From Streptomyces sp. NBC_00273 (GTDB lineage Bacteria > Actinomycetota > Actinomycetes > Streptomycetales > Streptomycetaceae): a stretch of 64,000 bases of DNA. This document shows positions 45,157-53,595 of this stretch, piece by piece. The position numbers and the translations under genes were made by a program. The stretch covers positions 9,997,001 through 10,061,000 of the forward strand of contig NZ_CP108067.1 of the NCBI RefSeq assembly GCF_036178145.1. Direction: 5' to 3'. The stretch's first letter is position 1, and each line of letters begins with the position of its first letter. The notes beneath the pieces were generated by a model. It worked only from the letters and a program-made list of their open reading frames with translations. It was not told where the DNA came from and ran no database searches.

Positions 45157-45437
45157 TCAGGACGCGCTCTCGTAGACGACGGTGGTGTTCGGGCAGTCCT
45201 CCGCGACGCCGAGAAGGGCCTGGCGTTCGGCGTCGTCGGCGGCGAGGTTCCAGCGCAGCTTGGTCGCGGTCCACTGGGCGGCGTACTCGCAGTGGTAGCC
45301 GCTGGCCGGGGGCAGCCACTGGGCGGGGTCCTTGTCGGCCTTGGACCGGTTCGACTTCGCGGTAACCGCGATCAGCGTCAGCGGGGATGCCTGGTCGTTG
45401 GCGTATGCCTCACGCCGGGCCGCGTCCCAGGCGTAGC
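45157..45437 (-). pseudogene. HNH (DUF1524-type) nuclease, C-terminal fragment
   Basis: WDAARREAYANDQ, IAVTAKSNRSKADKDPAQWL and CEYAAQWTATKLRWNLAADD form the conserved C-terminal half of actinobacterial secreted HNH/GmrSD-like (DUF1524) nucleases; KADKDPAQW and the YxCEYA Cys are conserved. It ends naturally with TGA at 45157. The 5' half is replaced at the 48-bp repeat (45434), so the gene is truncated. Confidence 0.78.
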
Positions 45438-45481
45438 CGCCAGCTGGCGGGGAGCGTCATTCCAACCTTGCGATATTCCCT
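45434..45481 (+). repeat. 48-bp dispersed repeat, copy B
   Basis: TAGCCGCCAGCTGGCGGGGA at one end and TATTCCCT at the other, matching copy A at 45 of 48 positions. It sits exactly where the HNH-like fragment loses its coding sequence. Confidence 0.7.
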
Positions 45482-45773
45482 CTATGTGCCAGTATGCCCG
45501 GAGCCAGTCCGCTACTTCAAGATCCAGGAACGTGCGCCTGGGATATCAGTCGCCATCAATGACGCGCTCATGGCAAGCAGGCCCTGCGTGGATCGCATCA
45601 AACGCTCTTTCCCGTCATTGCGCGGCTACTCGATTGATCGCGCACCGTCCGCCGGTGCTCGCTGTGCGGGGAGTCCGTCCACTCACGGTGTGGGGGCTGG
45701 CGTCCATGGCAGGGTCCTGCCGGTCGGGTGTGTGAGAGGTGTGGGCGAAGTCGTGCTTGTGCGGCTTCGGTGG
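45482..45773. other. Intergenic stretch
   Basis: Separates the repeat from the 3' end of the OCD operon. A plus-strand frame with ERAPGISVAINDALMASRP has protein-like character but no start, and is probably a fragment. No terminator is clear by eye. Confidence 0.35.
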
Positions 45774-46715
45774 TTACCGCATGAGCTGGTTGAGGACGGT
45801 TGAGGCGAGCGCGGCGTCGAGTGCGCCCACGCCGGTGAAGTCGGCGACTGTGATGGCTGTTTCGGGGCGGTCGAGAGGTGTTTTGAGGAGTTCGCCCGCC
45901 GGGATGTCGCTGTCCTGAGTGGTGGCTCCGGCGCGGACGGCGTGGCCGAAGTCTCCGTGGTCGATGCACTGGGCGTGGTCGTCCGTGGCGATGACCTGTG
46001 CGCGGTGGAAGAGCGCGGGCGGGAGCTCGTTCTTGTGGGGCATGTCTGTTCCGATGCCCGTCACGTGGGTGCCTTCGCGCACGTGGGTGGCGTTCAGGAC
46101 GGGGGTTGTGGCCGCGGTGGCGGTGATGATCATGTCGGCGGCGGCGGCTTCCTGGGCCGCTGCGGGCCGGGCGTTGAGTCCGTGTTGGTGGAGTTGTTCG
46201 CACAGGGCCTTGGTTCTGTGGAGGGTGCGGCCGTGGACGAGCACGGTGCTGACGGTGCGGAGTTCGGCGAGCCAGGTGGCCTGGAGGCGGGCTTGTTCGC
46301 CGGTGCCGAAGACGGCCAGGGTGGTGGCGTCGGGCCGGGCCATGGCGTGGGTGATCAGGGCGCCCGCGGCGGCGGTGCGCCAGGCTGTCAGCAGGCCGCG
46401 GTCGTCGAGGAGTGCGCGTATCTGTCCGGTGCGGGTGCTGATGACACAGACCAGGCCGTGGTTGGAGGGGATGCCGAGGGCGGAGTTGTTGTAGAAGCCT
46501 GTGGCGATCTTGACGGTGAAGTGGGCGGCGCCGGTGATCCAGCCGGCTTTCACGTGGCAGTCGCCGTCGGCTTCGGGGAAGGCCAGGTGGAGCGGGGGCG
46601 GCACGCTGGTACGGCCTTCGGCGTGGGCGATCAGCCCGTCCTGGACGGTGTCCAGGACCTGCCGCGAGGTGACCGTCCGCTCGATGTCGGTCAGGCCGAA
46701 AACCGGGAGAGTCAT
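45774..46715 (-). CDS. Ornithine cyclodeaminase / mu-crystallin family protein
   Basis: 313 residues. The substrate side has DCHVKAGWITGAAHFTVKIA (Lys of the active site) and GFYNNSALGIPSNHGLVCV. The Rossmann part has TLAVFGTGEQARLQATWLAE (GxGxQA NAD(P) loop) and ADMIITATAATTPVL. Members deaminate ornithine to proline, or reduce or oxidise imino and amino acids (DauB, alanine dehydrogenase, Lhp). The ATG overlaps the aminotransferase stop (ATGA). It is the last gene of a three-gene operon. Substrate not predictable. Confidence 0.88.
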   Translation of the reverse strand: MTLPVFGLTDIERTVTSRQVLDTVQDGLIAHAEGRTSVPPPLHLAFPEADGDCHVKAGWITGAAHFTVKIATGFYNNSALGIPSNHGLVCVISTRTGQIRALLDDRGLLTAWRTAAAGALITHAMARPDATTLAVFGTGEQARLQATWLAELRTVSTVLVHGRTLHRTKALCEQLHQHGLNARPAAAQEAAAADMIITATAATTPVLNATHVREGTHVTGIGTDMPHKNELPPALFHRAQVIATDDHAQCIDHGDFGHAVRAGATTQDSDIPAGELLKTPLDRPETAITVADFTGVGALDAALASTVLNQLMR

Positions 46716-47845
46716 CGTCGGGCCCGCATCCACTGCGCGAAGGCTGCCAGGCCTTCCTCGGGGCGGTGCCGGCCGATGCCGATGCGGAACCGGTCGGTGG
46801 GGGTGGCGGTGAGTTCGGAGTGGTAGATGCTGGCGGGCAGCAGCAGGACGCCGGCTTCCTCCACCAGGCGGGTGCAGAACTCCTCCACCCCCTCGGCGCC
46901 AAGGTAGCGGGGATAGGCGACGCATCCGCCGTCGGGGGCCCGCCACTCGAAGTCGTCCGCGAACTCGGCGAAGAACGACTCGAACATCGGCAGGTTCGCC
47001 GCGATCCGGGCCCGGTTGCGGTCCAGGAGCGTGGCGCGGGCCTTGAGCGCGATGCGGGCCAGGACCTCGCTGGGGGCGGAGTTGCAGATGGTGGTGTAGT
47101 GCTTGGCGCGCTCCAGACGCGAGCGCAGGTCGCGGTCGCGACAGGTGATCCAGCCGATGCGCAGCCCCGGCAGTCCCAGGGACTTGGAGGTCACGTTCAG
47201 GGACAGTGCGCGCTCGGAGAGGTCGGCAGCCTGCGGCAGGATGCGGGCGGCGTCGTGTTCCAGGCCGCGGTAGACCTCGTCGCTGAAGAGGTGGATGCCA
47301 CGCTCGTCGCACAGGCGGGCGAGCGCGGTGAAGTCGGCCGCGTCGATGACCTTTCCGGTGGGGTTGTTGGGGAAGTTCACCGACACGACGCGGGTGTTCG
47401 GCCGGAGCGCCGCCGCCACTTCGTCGAGGTCCAGGGCCCAGTTGCGGTCCGGGTCGAGGGCCACGCCGGTGACCTCGCACAGCGCCATCGGCACGGTCTC
47501 GGCGGCCTGGTAGTTCGGGGTCACCACCACGGCGTGGTCCCCGGCGTCGAGCAGGACGTTCATCGCCAGGTAGAGGGCTTCCTCGGCTCCCGCGAAGCAG
47601 ATCACGTCGCCCGCGCCGGCGTTCTCGTACGTCTGGGCGATCACCTCGCGCAGGGCCGGGTCGCCGAAGGTTTCGGTGTATCCCAAGGGCAGGTTCTCGA
47701 AGGCCTCACGGTCCTTGTCGTCGGCCAGCGAGAGGAGCTCGCCCAGCGTCATGGTCTGGACGTCGGAGGCGGTCAGGTGGTGGCGGGCGGTGAACTCCCA
47801 GCGGGAGAAGTACGTCTCCAGGCGGAAATCGGGCAGCCGGGTCAT
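46712..47845 (-). CDS. PLP-dependent class I/II aminotransferase
   Basis: 377 residues, fold type I. FAGAEEALYLAMNVLLDAGD is the cofactor phosphate region, VSVNFPNNPTGKVID the NPTG loop, LFSDEVYRGLEH the Asp that contacts the pyridine nitrogen, and LNVTSKSLGLPGLRIGW holds the Schiff-base Lys and the Arg region. It belongs near aspartate/tyrosine/capreomycidine-synthase-like enzymes. The regulator gene ends 7 bp upstream and the OCD-family gene overlaps by 4 bp. A pathway passing an amino acid between transamination and imine reduction is plausible. Confidence 0.88.
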   Translation of the reverse strand: MTRLPDFRLETYFSRWEFTARHHLTASDVQTMTLGELLSLADDKDREAFENLPLGYTETFGDPALREVIAQTYENAGAGDVICFAGAEEALYLAMNVLLDAGDHAVVVTPNYQAAETVPMALCEVTGVALDPDRNWALDLDEVAAALRPNTRVVSVNFPNNPTGKVIDAADFTALARLCDERGIHLFSDEVYRGLEHDAARILPQAADLSERALSLNVTSKSLGLPGLRIGWITCRDRDLRSRLERAKHYTTICNSAPSEVLARIALKARATLLDRNRARIAANLPMFESFFAEFADDFEWRAPDGGCVAYPRYLGAEGVEEFCTRLVEEAGVLLLPASIYHSELTATPTDRFRIGIGRHRPEEGLAAFAQWMRARR

Positions 47846-47851
47846 GGTGCA

Positions 47852-48496
47852 TCAGTCCTTTGTGCTGGGTGCTCTGAGCTCGGCCAGCAGGCCGTAAACG
47901 GTGGACCGGGACACCCGCAGCGCCCCGGCGACGACCGGGGTGGCGCGGCGCACCGCGAACACCCGGGCCTCGTCGAGGCGGCTGAGGACGGCCAGGCGGT
48001 CCTGGCGGGTCATGCGTTCGACGGGGCGCCCCGTCTCGCGGACGTAGCCGCCGATCACATGCTGGATGCGCTCGGACCAGTCCTCCTCGAACAGTGGCTC
48101 CGGGCGCTGCACGACCGGCGCACCGAAGGCGGACAGGACCGCCGCGGCCTGTTCCAGCGGAGTGCGGTCGAGATTGATGCACAGCACCGCCGACGGCCGG
48201 TCCTGCGCATCCCGCAGGACCGCGCTGACCGAAGACAGGCGACGGCCGTCCACCAGCATTTTCGGGTACGGCCCGTACACGTCCTGAGCCGACGGGGCGA
48301 GCGCGTCCAGCTCGCCGAGCAGTGAAGGATCTCCCGCGCGGCGGGTGGTCATCGGGTTCCAGATCTGAAGCACCCGGTCGGTTTCCGGATCGTGCAGGAC
48401 TACCTCGGCATACGGGCCGAGCAGCAGTGCGACGGCCTGGCACACCGGTCCCCACATCCGAAGACGAGGGTCGTGGCCCGCTTCTGTTCCACTCAT
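47852..48496 (-). CDS. YheO-PAS/HTH transcriptional regulator (DauR-like)
   Basis: About 214 residues from the ATG at 48496. The N-terminal PAS-like YheO domain covers CQAVALLLGPYAEVVLHD, through DGRRLSSVSAVLRDAQDRPS, to AVLCINLD. The C-terminal HTH_22-type domain covers DRLAVLSRLDEARVFAVRRA and VSRSTVYGLLAELR. This is the DauR/YheO layout. DauR represses a D-arginine catabolic operon containing an OCD-family enzyme, and here too an OCD gene is in the operon. Overlapping palindromes at 48510-48539, 14 bp before the start, suggest autoregulation. Confidence 0.87.
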   Translation of the reverse strand: MSGTEAGHDPRLRMWGPVCQAVALLLGPYAEVVLHDPETDRVLQIWNPMTTRRAGDPSLLGELDALAPSAQDVYGPYPKMLVDGRRLSSVSAVLRDAQDRPSAVLCINLDRTPLEQAAAVLSAFGAPVVQRPEPLFEEDWSERIQHVIGGYVRETGRPVERMTRQDRLAVLSRLDEARVFAVRRATPVVAGALRVSRSTVYGLLAELRAPSTKD

Positions 48497-48509
48497 TTCT
48501 GCACTGTAC

Positions 48510-48539
48510 GTCCAGTCTGGACATAGTGTCCAGATCTGG
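48510..48539. promoter_or_regulatory. Overlapping palindromes, operator of the aminotransferase/OCD operon
   Basis: GTCCAG-T-CTGGAC (48510-48522), CTGGACA-TAG-TGTCCAG (48517-48533) and CCAGATCTGG (48530-48539) are each perfect palindromes and overlap. They lie 14-43 bp upstream of the regulator's ATG. The repeated CTGGAC word suggests cooperative binding by the YheO-PAS/HTH protein. Confidence 0.75.
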
Positions 48540-49088
48540 CTGGGATCGTTTCGGGGGCCGAAAGTGGGGGCCGGTCGAAGCGGACCGCGTTGGCACGGCG
48601 GGTGCACGGCCCGTCCCTGAAGATGCACAGAGTTCCGGGGCGGGTTCCCCGTGGTCCTGACACCTGACGGCCTGCACCGGCCTGGCCTCGGTAGGCGTGC
48701 TTGACACCGCGCCGCGGTGCTGGTGTCAGGGCTGTCCTTGGCGTCCGATGTCCTGCGTGCCCGGGCCGGAGCGACATCGCACCGAGGACTCGGGTGCTCT
48801 TACCTGCCGGTACGATCCGGCCGCCCCGAGCAACTGCCTTGTGGTTCCGCACCAGCCGTCGGAACCGTGGTGGACGCAGCGCCCGGTCGCCCGATCCGGA
48901 CAGCGGCCGACTCTCACGTCCGGGAAGCGTCTCCTTCACGCGGGTGGCCGCACGCCTTCACCCGCCGAGACGATCACCCAGAACGGAACCGGGCTGCCAA
49001 GCCCAGGCCGGGCGGGCGTACGCCACCAGCGCCACAGCTGTCGGCCCGCCGGGCGGCCGGGCGGCTGACCGGCTGCCTGGCGCCGGGA
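48540..49088. other. Intergenic stretch
   Basis: No convincing gene on either strand. Open frames here are GC-driven and lack family motifs. It should include the operon promoter at the left end. Confidence 0.5.
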
Positions 49089-49796
49089 TCACTCGCAGGC
49101 GACACCGTCACCATCACGGTCGAGATGCGTCCCGAAGCCAGGATCGCCACGCCGGATCGGAGCCGCTCCCGCCTGCCTGACCGCGGTGCAGTTCCGGTAC
49201 GACACCGAACTCCCACCCCCAGAGCCCGAGCTCCTGCTTCCGCCGGTACTGGTGCGGGATGAGGATCCGGCGACGGCAGGAGCGCTGCCGGAGGTCCTGA
49301 CCTTGCCGTCATCGGCCACCGCCTGGCGCCCCGGCTCCGCCACGCCCTCACCCTGAGGCCGCCGGGCAGCACCGGCTGTCCCGTGAGGCGCAGCAGGAGC
49401 CGGCGGCGCCAGCGCCTCCGCCGCCGGCGGCGACACCGGGGGTGACCCCGGGGGAGGCGTCGTCGGAGCAGCCGACGCGGAGACCGGTGCGGAAGCCGCC
49501 GGGGCCGGGGCGGTAACCGTGACCACGACCACCGGCTGCGCCTGAGGTTGCGGCTTGGTGTTAACGCCGGCGGGTTTCGGATTGGCACCGGCCACCAGCA
49601 GCACTCCGAACCAGACCGACGCCAACACGACCGTCACCGCCTTGCCGGCCTTGTCCCAACGCGCCATGAACGCCAGCGCGGCGCCGAGCGGGGGAATGAA
49701 CAGCGTCGCGACGGCCACGGCAGGAACCGCCAACGCGGGATGCCAGCGGCGGCCCGGAGCGGGCGAAGACAGGCCGGTGTCAGAGGGAGGGTACAC
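49089..49796 (-). CDS. Membrane protein with C-terminal excalibur calcium-binding domain
   Basis: About 235 residues from a GTG at 49796 (GGAG close upstream). Two membrane helices lie near residues 18-65 (ALAVPAVAVATLFIPPLGAA, AVTVVLASVWFGVLLVAG). A long Pro/Ala/Ser-rich linker of about 110 residues is followed by the excalibur domain (SYRNCTAVRQAGAAP, HLDRDGDGVACE), with the DxDxDGxxCE calcium loop and paired Cys. The domain is probably extracellular, displayed through the flexible linker. Excalibur domains accompany nucleases and surface proteins; no enzyme domain is present here. Confidence 0.83.
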   Translation of the reverse strand: MYPPSDTGLSSPAPGRRWHPALAVPAVAVATLFIPPLGAALAFMARWDKAGKAVTVVLASVWFGVLLVAGANPKPAGVNTKPQPQAQPVVVVTVTAPAPAASAPVSASAAPTTPPPGSPPVSPPAAEALAPPAPAAPHGTAGAARRPQGEGVAEPGRQAVADDGKVRTSGSAPAVAGSSSRTSTGGSRSSGSGGGSSVSYRNCTAVRQAGAAPIRRGDPGFGTHLDRDGDGVACE

Positions 49797-50050
49797 ACGT
49801 CTCCAGACTGAAAGCACGAAGGAAGGGCGAGTCACGGGAAGGTGAGCGACCACCGGCCACCGGGCAGGGGCACGATCAGCCCGCCCACAGGCCGGCACAC
49901 CCCCACGCGGCGCAGCATCGGCACGCAGGGACGCACCAGGTCAACGTCTCTACCGCCTACTGGTCACCGGACACCACCCAGCAATTCCTGAGGAACACCG
50001 CACTCGCCGGCCGGCCCGCCGACCTGTGTCGGAGCGCTCGGCCTGCAGTG

Positions 50051-50093
50051 AGTACCGCGCCATTCGAATGACGCTCCCCGCCAGCCGGGGCGG
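50051..50093 (-). repeat. 48-bp dispersed repeat, copy C (inverted, partial)
   Basis: GAGTACCGCGCCATTCGAAT, then GACGCTCCCCGCCAGC: the reverse complement of copies A and B with more mismatches. As with copy B, it directly precedes an HNH (DUF1524-type) C-terminal fragment. Confidence 0.6.
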
Positions 50094-50098
50094 CGGGG

Positions 50099-50240
50099 CC
50101 TGGACGGCGGCGCGTCGGGAGGCGTACGCGAAGGACCAGGGCCAGCCGGCGTCCCTGGTGGCGGTGACGGCTCGGTCGAGCCGGCCGAAGGCTGATCAGG
50201 AACCTGCGGAGTCCCGGGTACATGGGTATGCCGACTCTGG
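50099..50240 (+). pseudogene. HNH (DUF1524-type) nuclease fragment
   Basis: AWTAARREAYAKDQGQ and VAVTARSSRPKADQEPAE match the fragment at 45157-45437 (AWDAARREAYANDQ, KADKDPAQ). The Cys-containing tail is lost. It starts at the same residue boundary as the other fragment, immediately after the dispersed repeat. Confidence 0.65.
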
Positions 50241-50384
50241 CACCCGTCAGGGGCCCGCGTACCGATCAGGGTGTATGTGCGGGCGGTCTCGTTGCCGCCC
50301 TGTCTCCGCCTCGTGCGGTGACAGTCTGGCTGGCCTCCCTTGTTGAGACGGTGAGAGGATCCCCGCCTGTTCGACGCCGTGGGG

Positions 50385-52694
50385 TCAGGAGTGTGGCGTC
50401 TGCTCCTGGACCCAGACGGCAATCTGGGTGCGGGAGGTGAACCCGAGCTTGGCCAGGGCCCGCTGGACATGCCCCTGTGCCGTGCGAGGGGAGATGACCA
50501 GCTGAGCGGCTATCTGCTTGTCCGCCAGCCCTTGCCCGACTAGCTGGGCAACGGCCGTTTCCCGCGGAGTGAGGGTCGAGGCCGACGCTTGGGCAGTACC
50601 GGGTTCGGGTACTGGCCGGCCAAGGGCACGGGCGACGGCCTGTTCGGTGGTGAAGGCGGCTCCTGCCCGAACCCGGGCGGTGAAGCGGGCATGGCCCAGT
50701 GCTTGCAGGAGCAGGTCTTCGCATTCGGTGCGGTGACGCAATAGCCGCCCGACTCCGGGCAGGGTGGCGCCTACCTGATGCCAGACGCTCTGAGCCGCGC
50801 CCAGAAGTTCGGCGCCTTCCTCACGGTGCCCGCCACCTGCCCGGGCCCACGCCAGTACCTCCAGGCACTGAGCCAAGGCCAGACGGTTGTCTGTAGTACG
50901 GGCGACGCCCAGACCCTCCCGGAGAGCACTGACAGCCTGCTCGACGTCGCCCGTCAGCCAGAGACGGAGCCCTGAGATCCACAGTGAGAAGGCGCGGGAC
51001 CACTGGGCATCGTGCGTCTCGCACAGAGCCAGGCCCTCTTCGCAGAGGGTGACAGTACGCGGGTCTGCGGACAGGCAGCAGGACAGGCCGAGGAGGAACA
51101 GCGTCGACCAGGTGTTGCCCGGGTCGCCGTGAGCCCGATACTGCTGAAGAGCCGATTCGAGAAGGGGCACTGCACGCGCGAAATCGTCCTGGAACAGGGC
51201 GATCAGGCCTTCGAACTGCTCGGCGTGCGCCTTCGCCAGCGCGTCGCCGAGCGATTCGGCCAGGGTGTGGCACTCCGCCAGCCGGGCGTGCGCCGATGCG
51301 GTGTCTCCGCGCAGCAGAGCCAGCCATCCGTCGGCCCACAAGGCTTTCACCCTTGCCGGGCTCGGCGTGCTGTCCGATGCCAGGTTCCGGGCCAGCCAGT
51401 GACGTTCCTCCTCCAGACTCCCCGAACCAAGTCGGTGGCTCCACAGGGCCCCGGCCATCTCCAGTCCTGCACGGGCCTCACCGGAATGAGACAGGCAGAA
51501 GTCGAGGGCGGAGCGCAGGTTCGCCCGTTCTTCGTGCAGGCGGGCAAACCACTTGGTCTGCCTCCCGGTGAACCACTCAGCTTCGGCGAGTAGGACCTGG
51601 CTCCGGTAATGGTCGCGATGGCGGCGACGTACCGCCTCTACCTCGCCCCGCTCGCCAAGCCTTTCGCGACCGTACTGACGCAGTGTCTCCAGCATCCGGT
51701 AGCGCGCGTACAGGTGATCGCCCTCCCGGTTCAGGACCGACTTGTCCACCAAGCCCGTCACGGCATCCAACGCCTCTTCCGCGGCAAGACCCTCGGCCGT
51801 ACACACCCTCTCCACCGCCTCAAGATCGAAACTGCTGGGGAAGACGGACAAACGGGCCCACAGCAGCTGCTCCCGCGGCCCACACAGGTCATAGCTCCAA
51901 TCAACCGCTGCGCGCATAGTCTGCTGACGAGGCAGTGCGGCTCTGCTTCCACCCGTCAGCAACGCGAACCGGTCATCCAGCCGGTCCAGGATCTGCTCGC
52001 AGGTCAGCACCCGCATACGGGCGGCGGCCAGCTCGACAGCCAAGGGAATCCCGTCAAGACGATGACAGATCAGAGCAGCCGCCCTACCCAACTCAGACAG
52101 CGTATGCTCGCCCAGACTGGCAGCTGCCCGATCCGCGAACAGCTGCAGCGCCTCACTCTGGCCAGCCGTTGCGACCTCCCCGGGATCGTCCGGATTCGGA
52201 GCAGACAGAGGGGATACCGTCAGCAGGTGCTCTCCGGCCACGCCCAGGGCTTGCCGACTGGTGGTGAGCACGTGCAGGCCCGGGGCTGATGCCAGCAATG
52301 CGTGGACCAGCAGCGCACAGCCGTGCAACAGGTGCTCACAGTTGTCGAGCACCAGCAGGAGCCGCTTGCCCTGCAGGAAATCGGTGAGGGCGGCCAGCGG
52401 ATGCCGCCCCATGTCGTGGCCCGGTTCGAGCGCAGCGAGCACAGTGTGTTCGAGCAGTTCCTCCTTCTCCACTGCTGCCAGGTCCGCCAGCCATGCCCCG
52501 TCAGGGAAGGAACGACGCACTTGCGCCGCGACTCGCAGGGCAAGCCGGCTCTTTCCCATGCCGCCAGGTCCGGTCAGGGTCAACAGCCTTGTCCGGCCCA
52601 GCAGCTGCCGAGACCGTGCCACTTCGTGCTTTCGCCCGACGAAACTTGTCGTATCTGCCGGGAGATTCCCGGACTCCTTGGGTATGCGAGCCAC
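50385..52694 (-). CDS. LAL-type LuxR family regulator (NB-ARC ATPase)
   Basis: 769 residues from a GTG at 52694. The AAA/NB-ARC ATPase has Walker A TGPGGMGKSRLALRV near 42-52, Walker B RLLLVLDNCEHLL near 115 and LHVLTTSRQALG. Winged-helix ARC2 and TPR-like repeats fill 300-640 (RYRMLETLRQYGRERLG, FEGLIALFQDDFARAVPLLE). The C-terminal LuxR HTH spans about 700-760 (LTPRETAVAQLVGQGLADKQ, SPRTAQGHVQRALAKLG). Such large ATP-dependent regulators activate secondary-metabolism or sugar operons. No biosynthetic cluster adjoins, so the target is unknown. Confidence 0.9.
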   Translation of the reverse strand: MARIPKESGNLPADTTSFVGRKHEVARSRQLLGRTRLLTLTGPGGMGKSRLALRVAAQVRRSFPDGAWLADLAAVEKEELLEHTVLAALEPGHDMGRHPLAALTDFLQGKRLLLVLDNCEHLLHGCALLVHALLASAPGLHVLTTSRQALGVAGEHLLTVSPLSAPNPDDPGEVATAGQSEALQLFADRAAASLGEHTLSELGRAAALICHRLDGIPLAVELAAARMRVLTCEQILDRLDDRFALLTGGSRAALPRQQTMRAAVDWSYDLCGPREQLLWARLSVFPSSFDLEAVERVCTAEGLAAEEALDAVTGLVDKSVLNREGDHLYARYRMLETLRQYGRERLGERGEVEAVRRRHRDHYRSQVLLAEAEWFTGRQTKWFARLHEERANLRSALDFCLSHSGEARAGLEMAGALWSHRLGSGSLEEERHWLARNLASDSTPSPARVKALWADGWLALLRGDTASAHARLAECHTLAESLGDALAKAHAEQFEGLIALFQDDFARAVPLLESALQQYRAHGDPGNTWSTLFLLGLSCCLSADPRTVTLCEEGLALCETHDAQWSRAFSLWISGLRLWLTGDVEQAVSALREGLGVARTTDNRLALAQCLEVLAWARAGGGHREEGAELLGAAQSVWHQVGATLPGVGRLLRHRTECEDLLLQALGHARFTARVRAGAAFTTEQAVARALGRPVPEPGTAQASASTLTPRETAVAQLVGQGLADKQIAAQLVISPRTAQGHVQRALAKLGFTSRTQIAVWVQEQTPHS

Positions 52695-53595
52695 CCGACG
52701 CCCTATCCATTCTGATTACATGCGCCGACCCGATGGGTATCCAGGCCAGGCCGATGGGCTGCGTACCAGCCTGCAATTCGCGGAGTATGGGGTCTGTCGG
52801 CCGTGGCCCCGTTATGGCGCAGCCAGCTCCGGTGGGTGCACAGCTATCGCCGACAGCACGGCCCCCGACGTGCGACCCAGCGGGTGTCGGACGATGCCTC
52901 CATAACCGCGTCAGGTCGGCCCGTGCCCAGCCGGCCCTGCAGGGAGCGCCCCAATGACAGGTCGTGTCATTGGGTGTCCGAGTGGCAACCTGGCGGCCAT
53001 CAACTTCCGTAGTGTGTACGTCCGTTGTGGGAAGGGACAGTACGTCCAGGGGCGGGTGGTGCACAAATCCCCGGCCGGCATGCCATGGCGCCCATCACCC
53101 GAACGCCTCCCGGAGGACCGCCCCGTGGCTCCGGCTGCGCGGACACGTTGATCGACACACCCGGCGGTCTGCCGCCGCCAGGAGGGCCCCGGCTCGGGCC
53201 GGGGCCCTCCCTCGCGCCGCTGGGAAGGCCGCTCCTGCCAGCTGACGGGCCACCTGGTCGGCGCTTCTCTACTGGGACCAGCCGCTGGTCACCCGGTTCA
53301 CCGTGGGAGAGTCGGGATGCTCTCGGCGGGCTGGTGGGCAGGCCGCACCCGTGCCCCTTTGCGCGTTGGCGAAAGCTCTCCACGCGACGGCTCCGAAGCA
53401 TGATCAACCAGAAGGTCATCCCACACTGCCCAGCCAATGTGGCAATTGCCCTCGGCGGCCGAGCACAGGTACCGGTGTAGGTAATCCTACGCTGGCCCAC
53501 TTGTCCGGCACGGTGTGAAGTTCTCTCCCAGGCAGAAACATCAACACCTCTGCCACCAAGCCACGTTTCACGGTACCGAAGGAGATTGCCGCACC
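52695..53595. other. Long intergenic stretch
   Basis: About 900 bp with no gene that I can support. It holds a strong stem-loop at 53181-53210 and, near the right end, AAGGAGA, the ribosome-binding site of the secreted protein at 53596. The LAL regulator promoter should lie at the left end. Confidence 0.5.
53181..53210. terminator. Perfect 13-bp stem-loop
   Basis: GGAGGGCCCCGGC, loop TCGG, GCCGGGGCCCTCC: a perfect GC-rich hairpin typical of Streptomyces terminators. No intact gene ends beside it, so it probably belonged to a lost plus-strand gene. Confidence 0.75.

Noticed and set aside
48540..49088. Several open frames of 60-180 codons
   Set aside because: None has a good start site or protein family features; composition is Arg/Pro-rich as expected from non-coding high-GC DNA.
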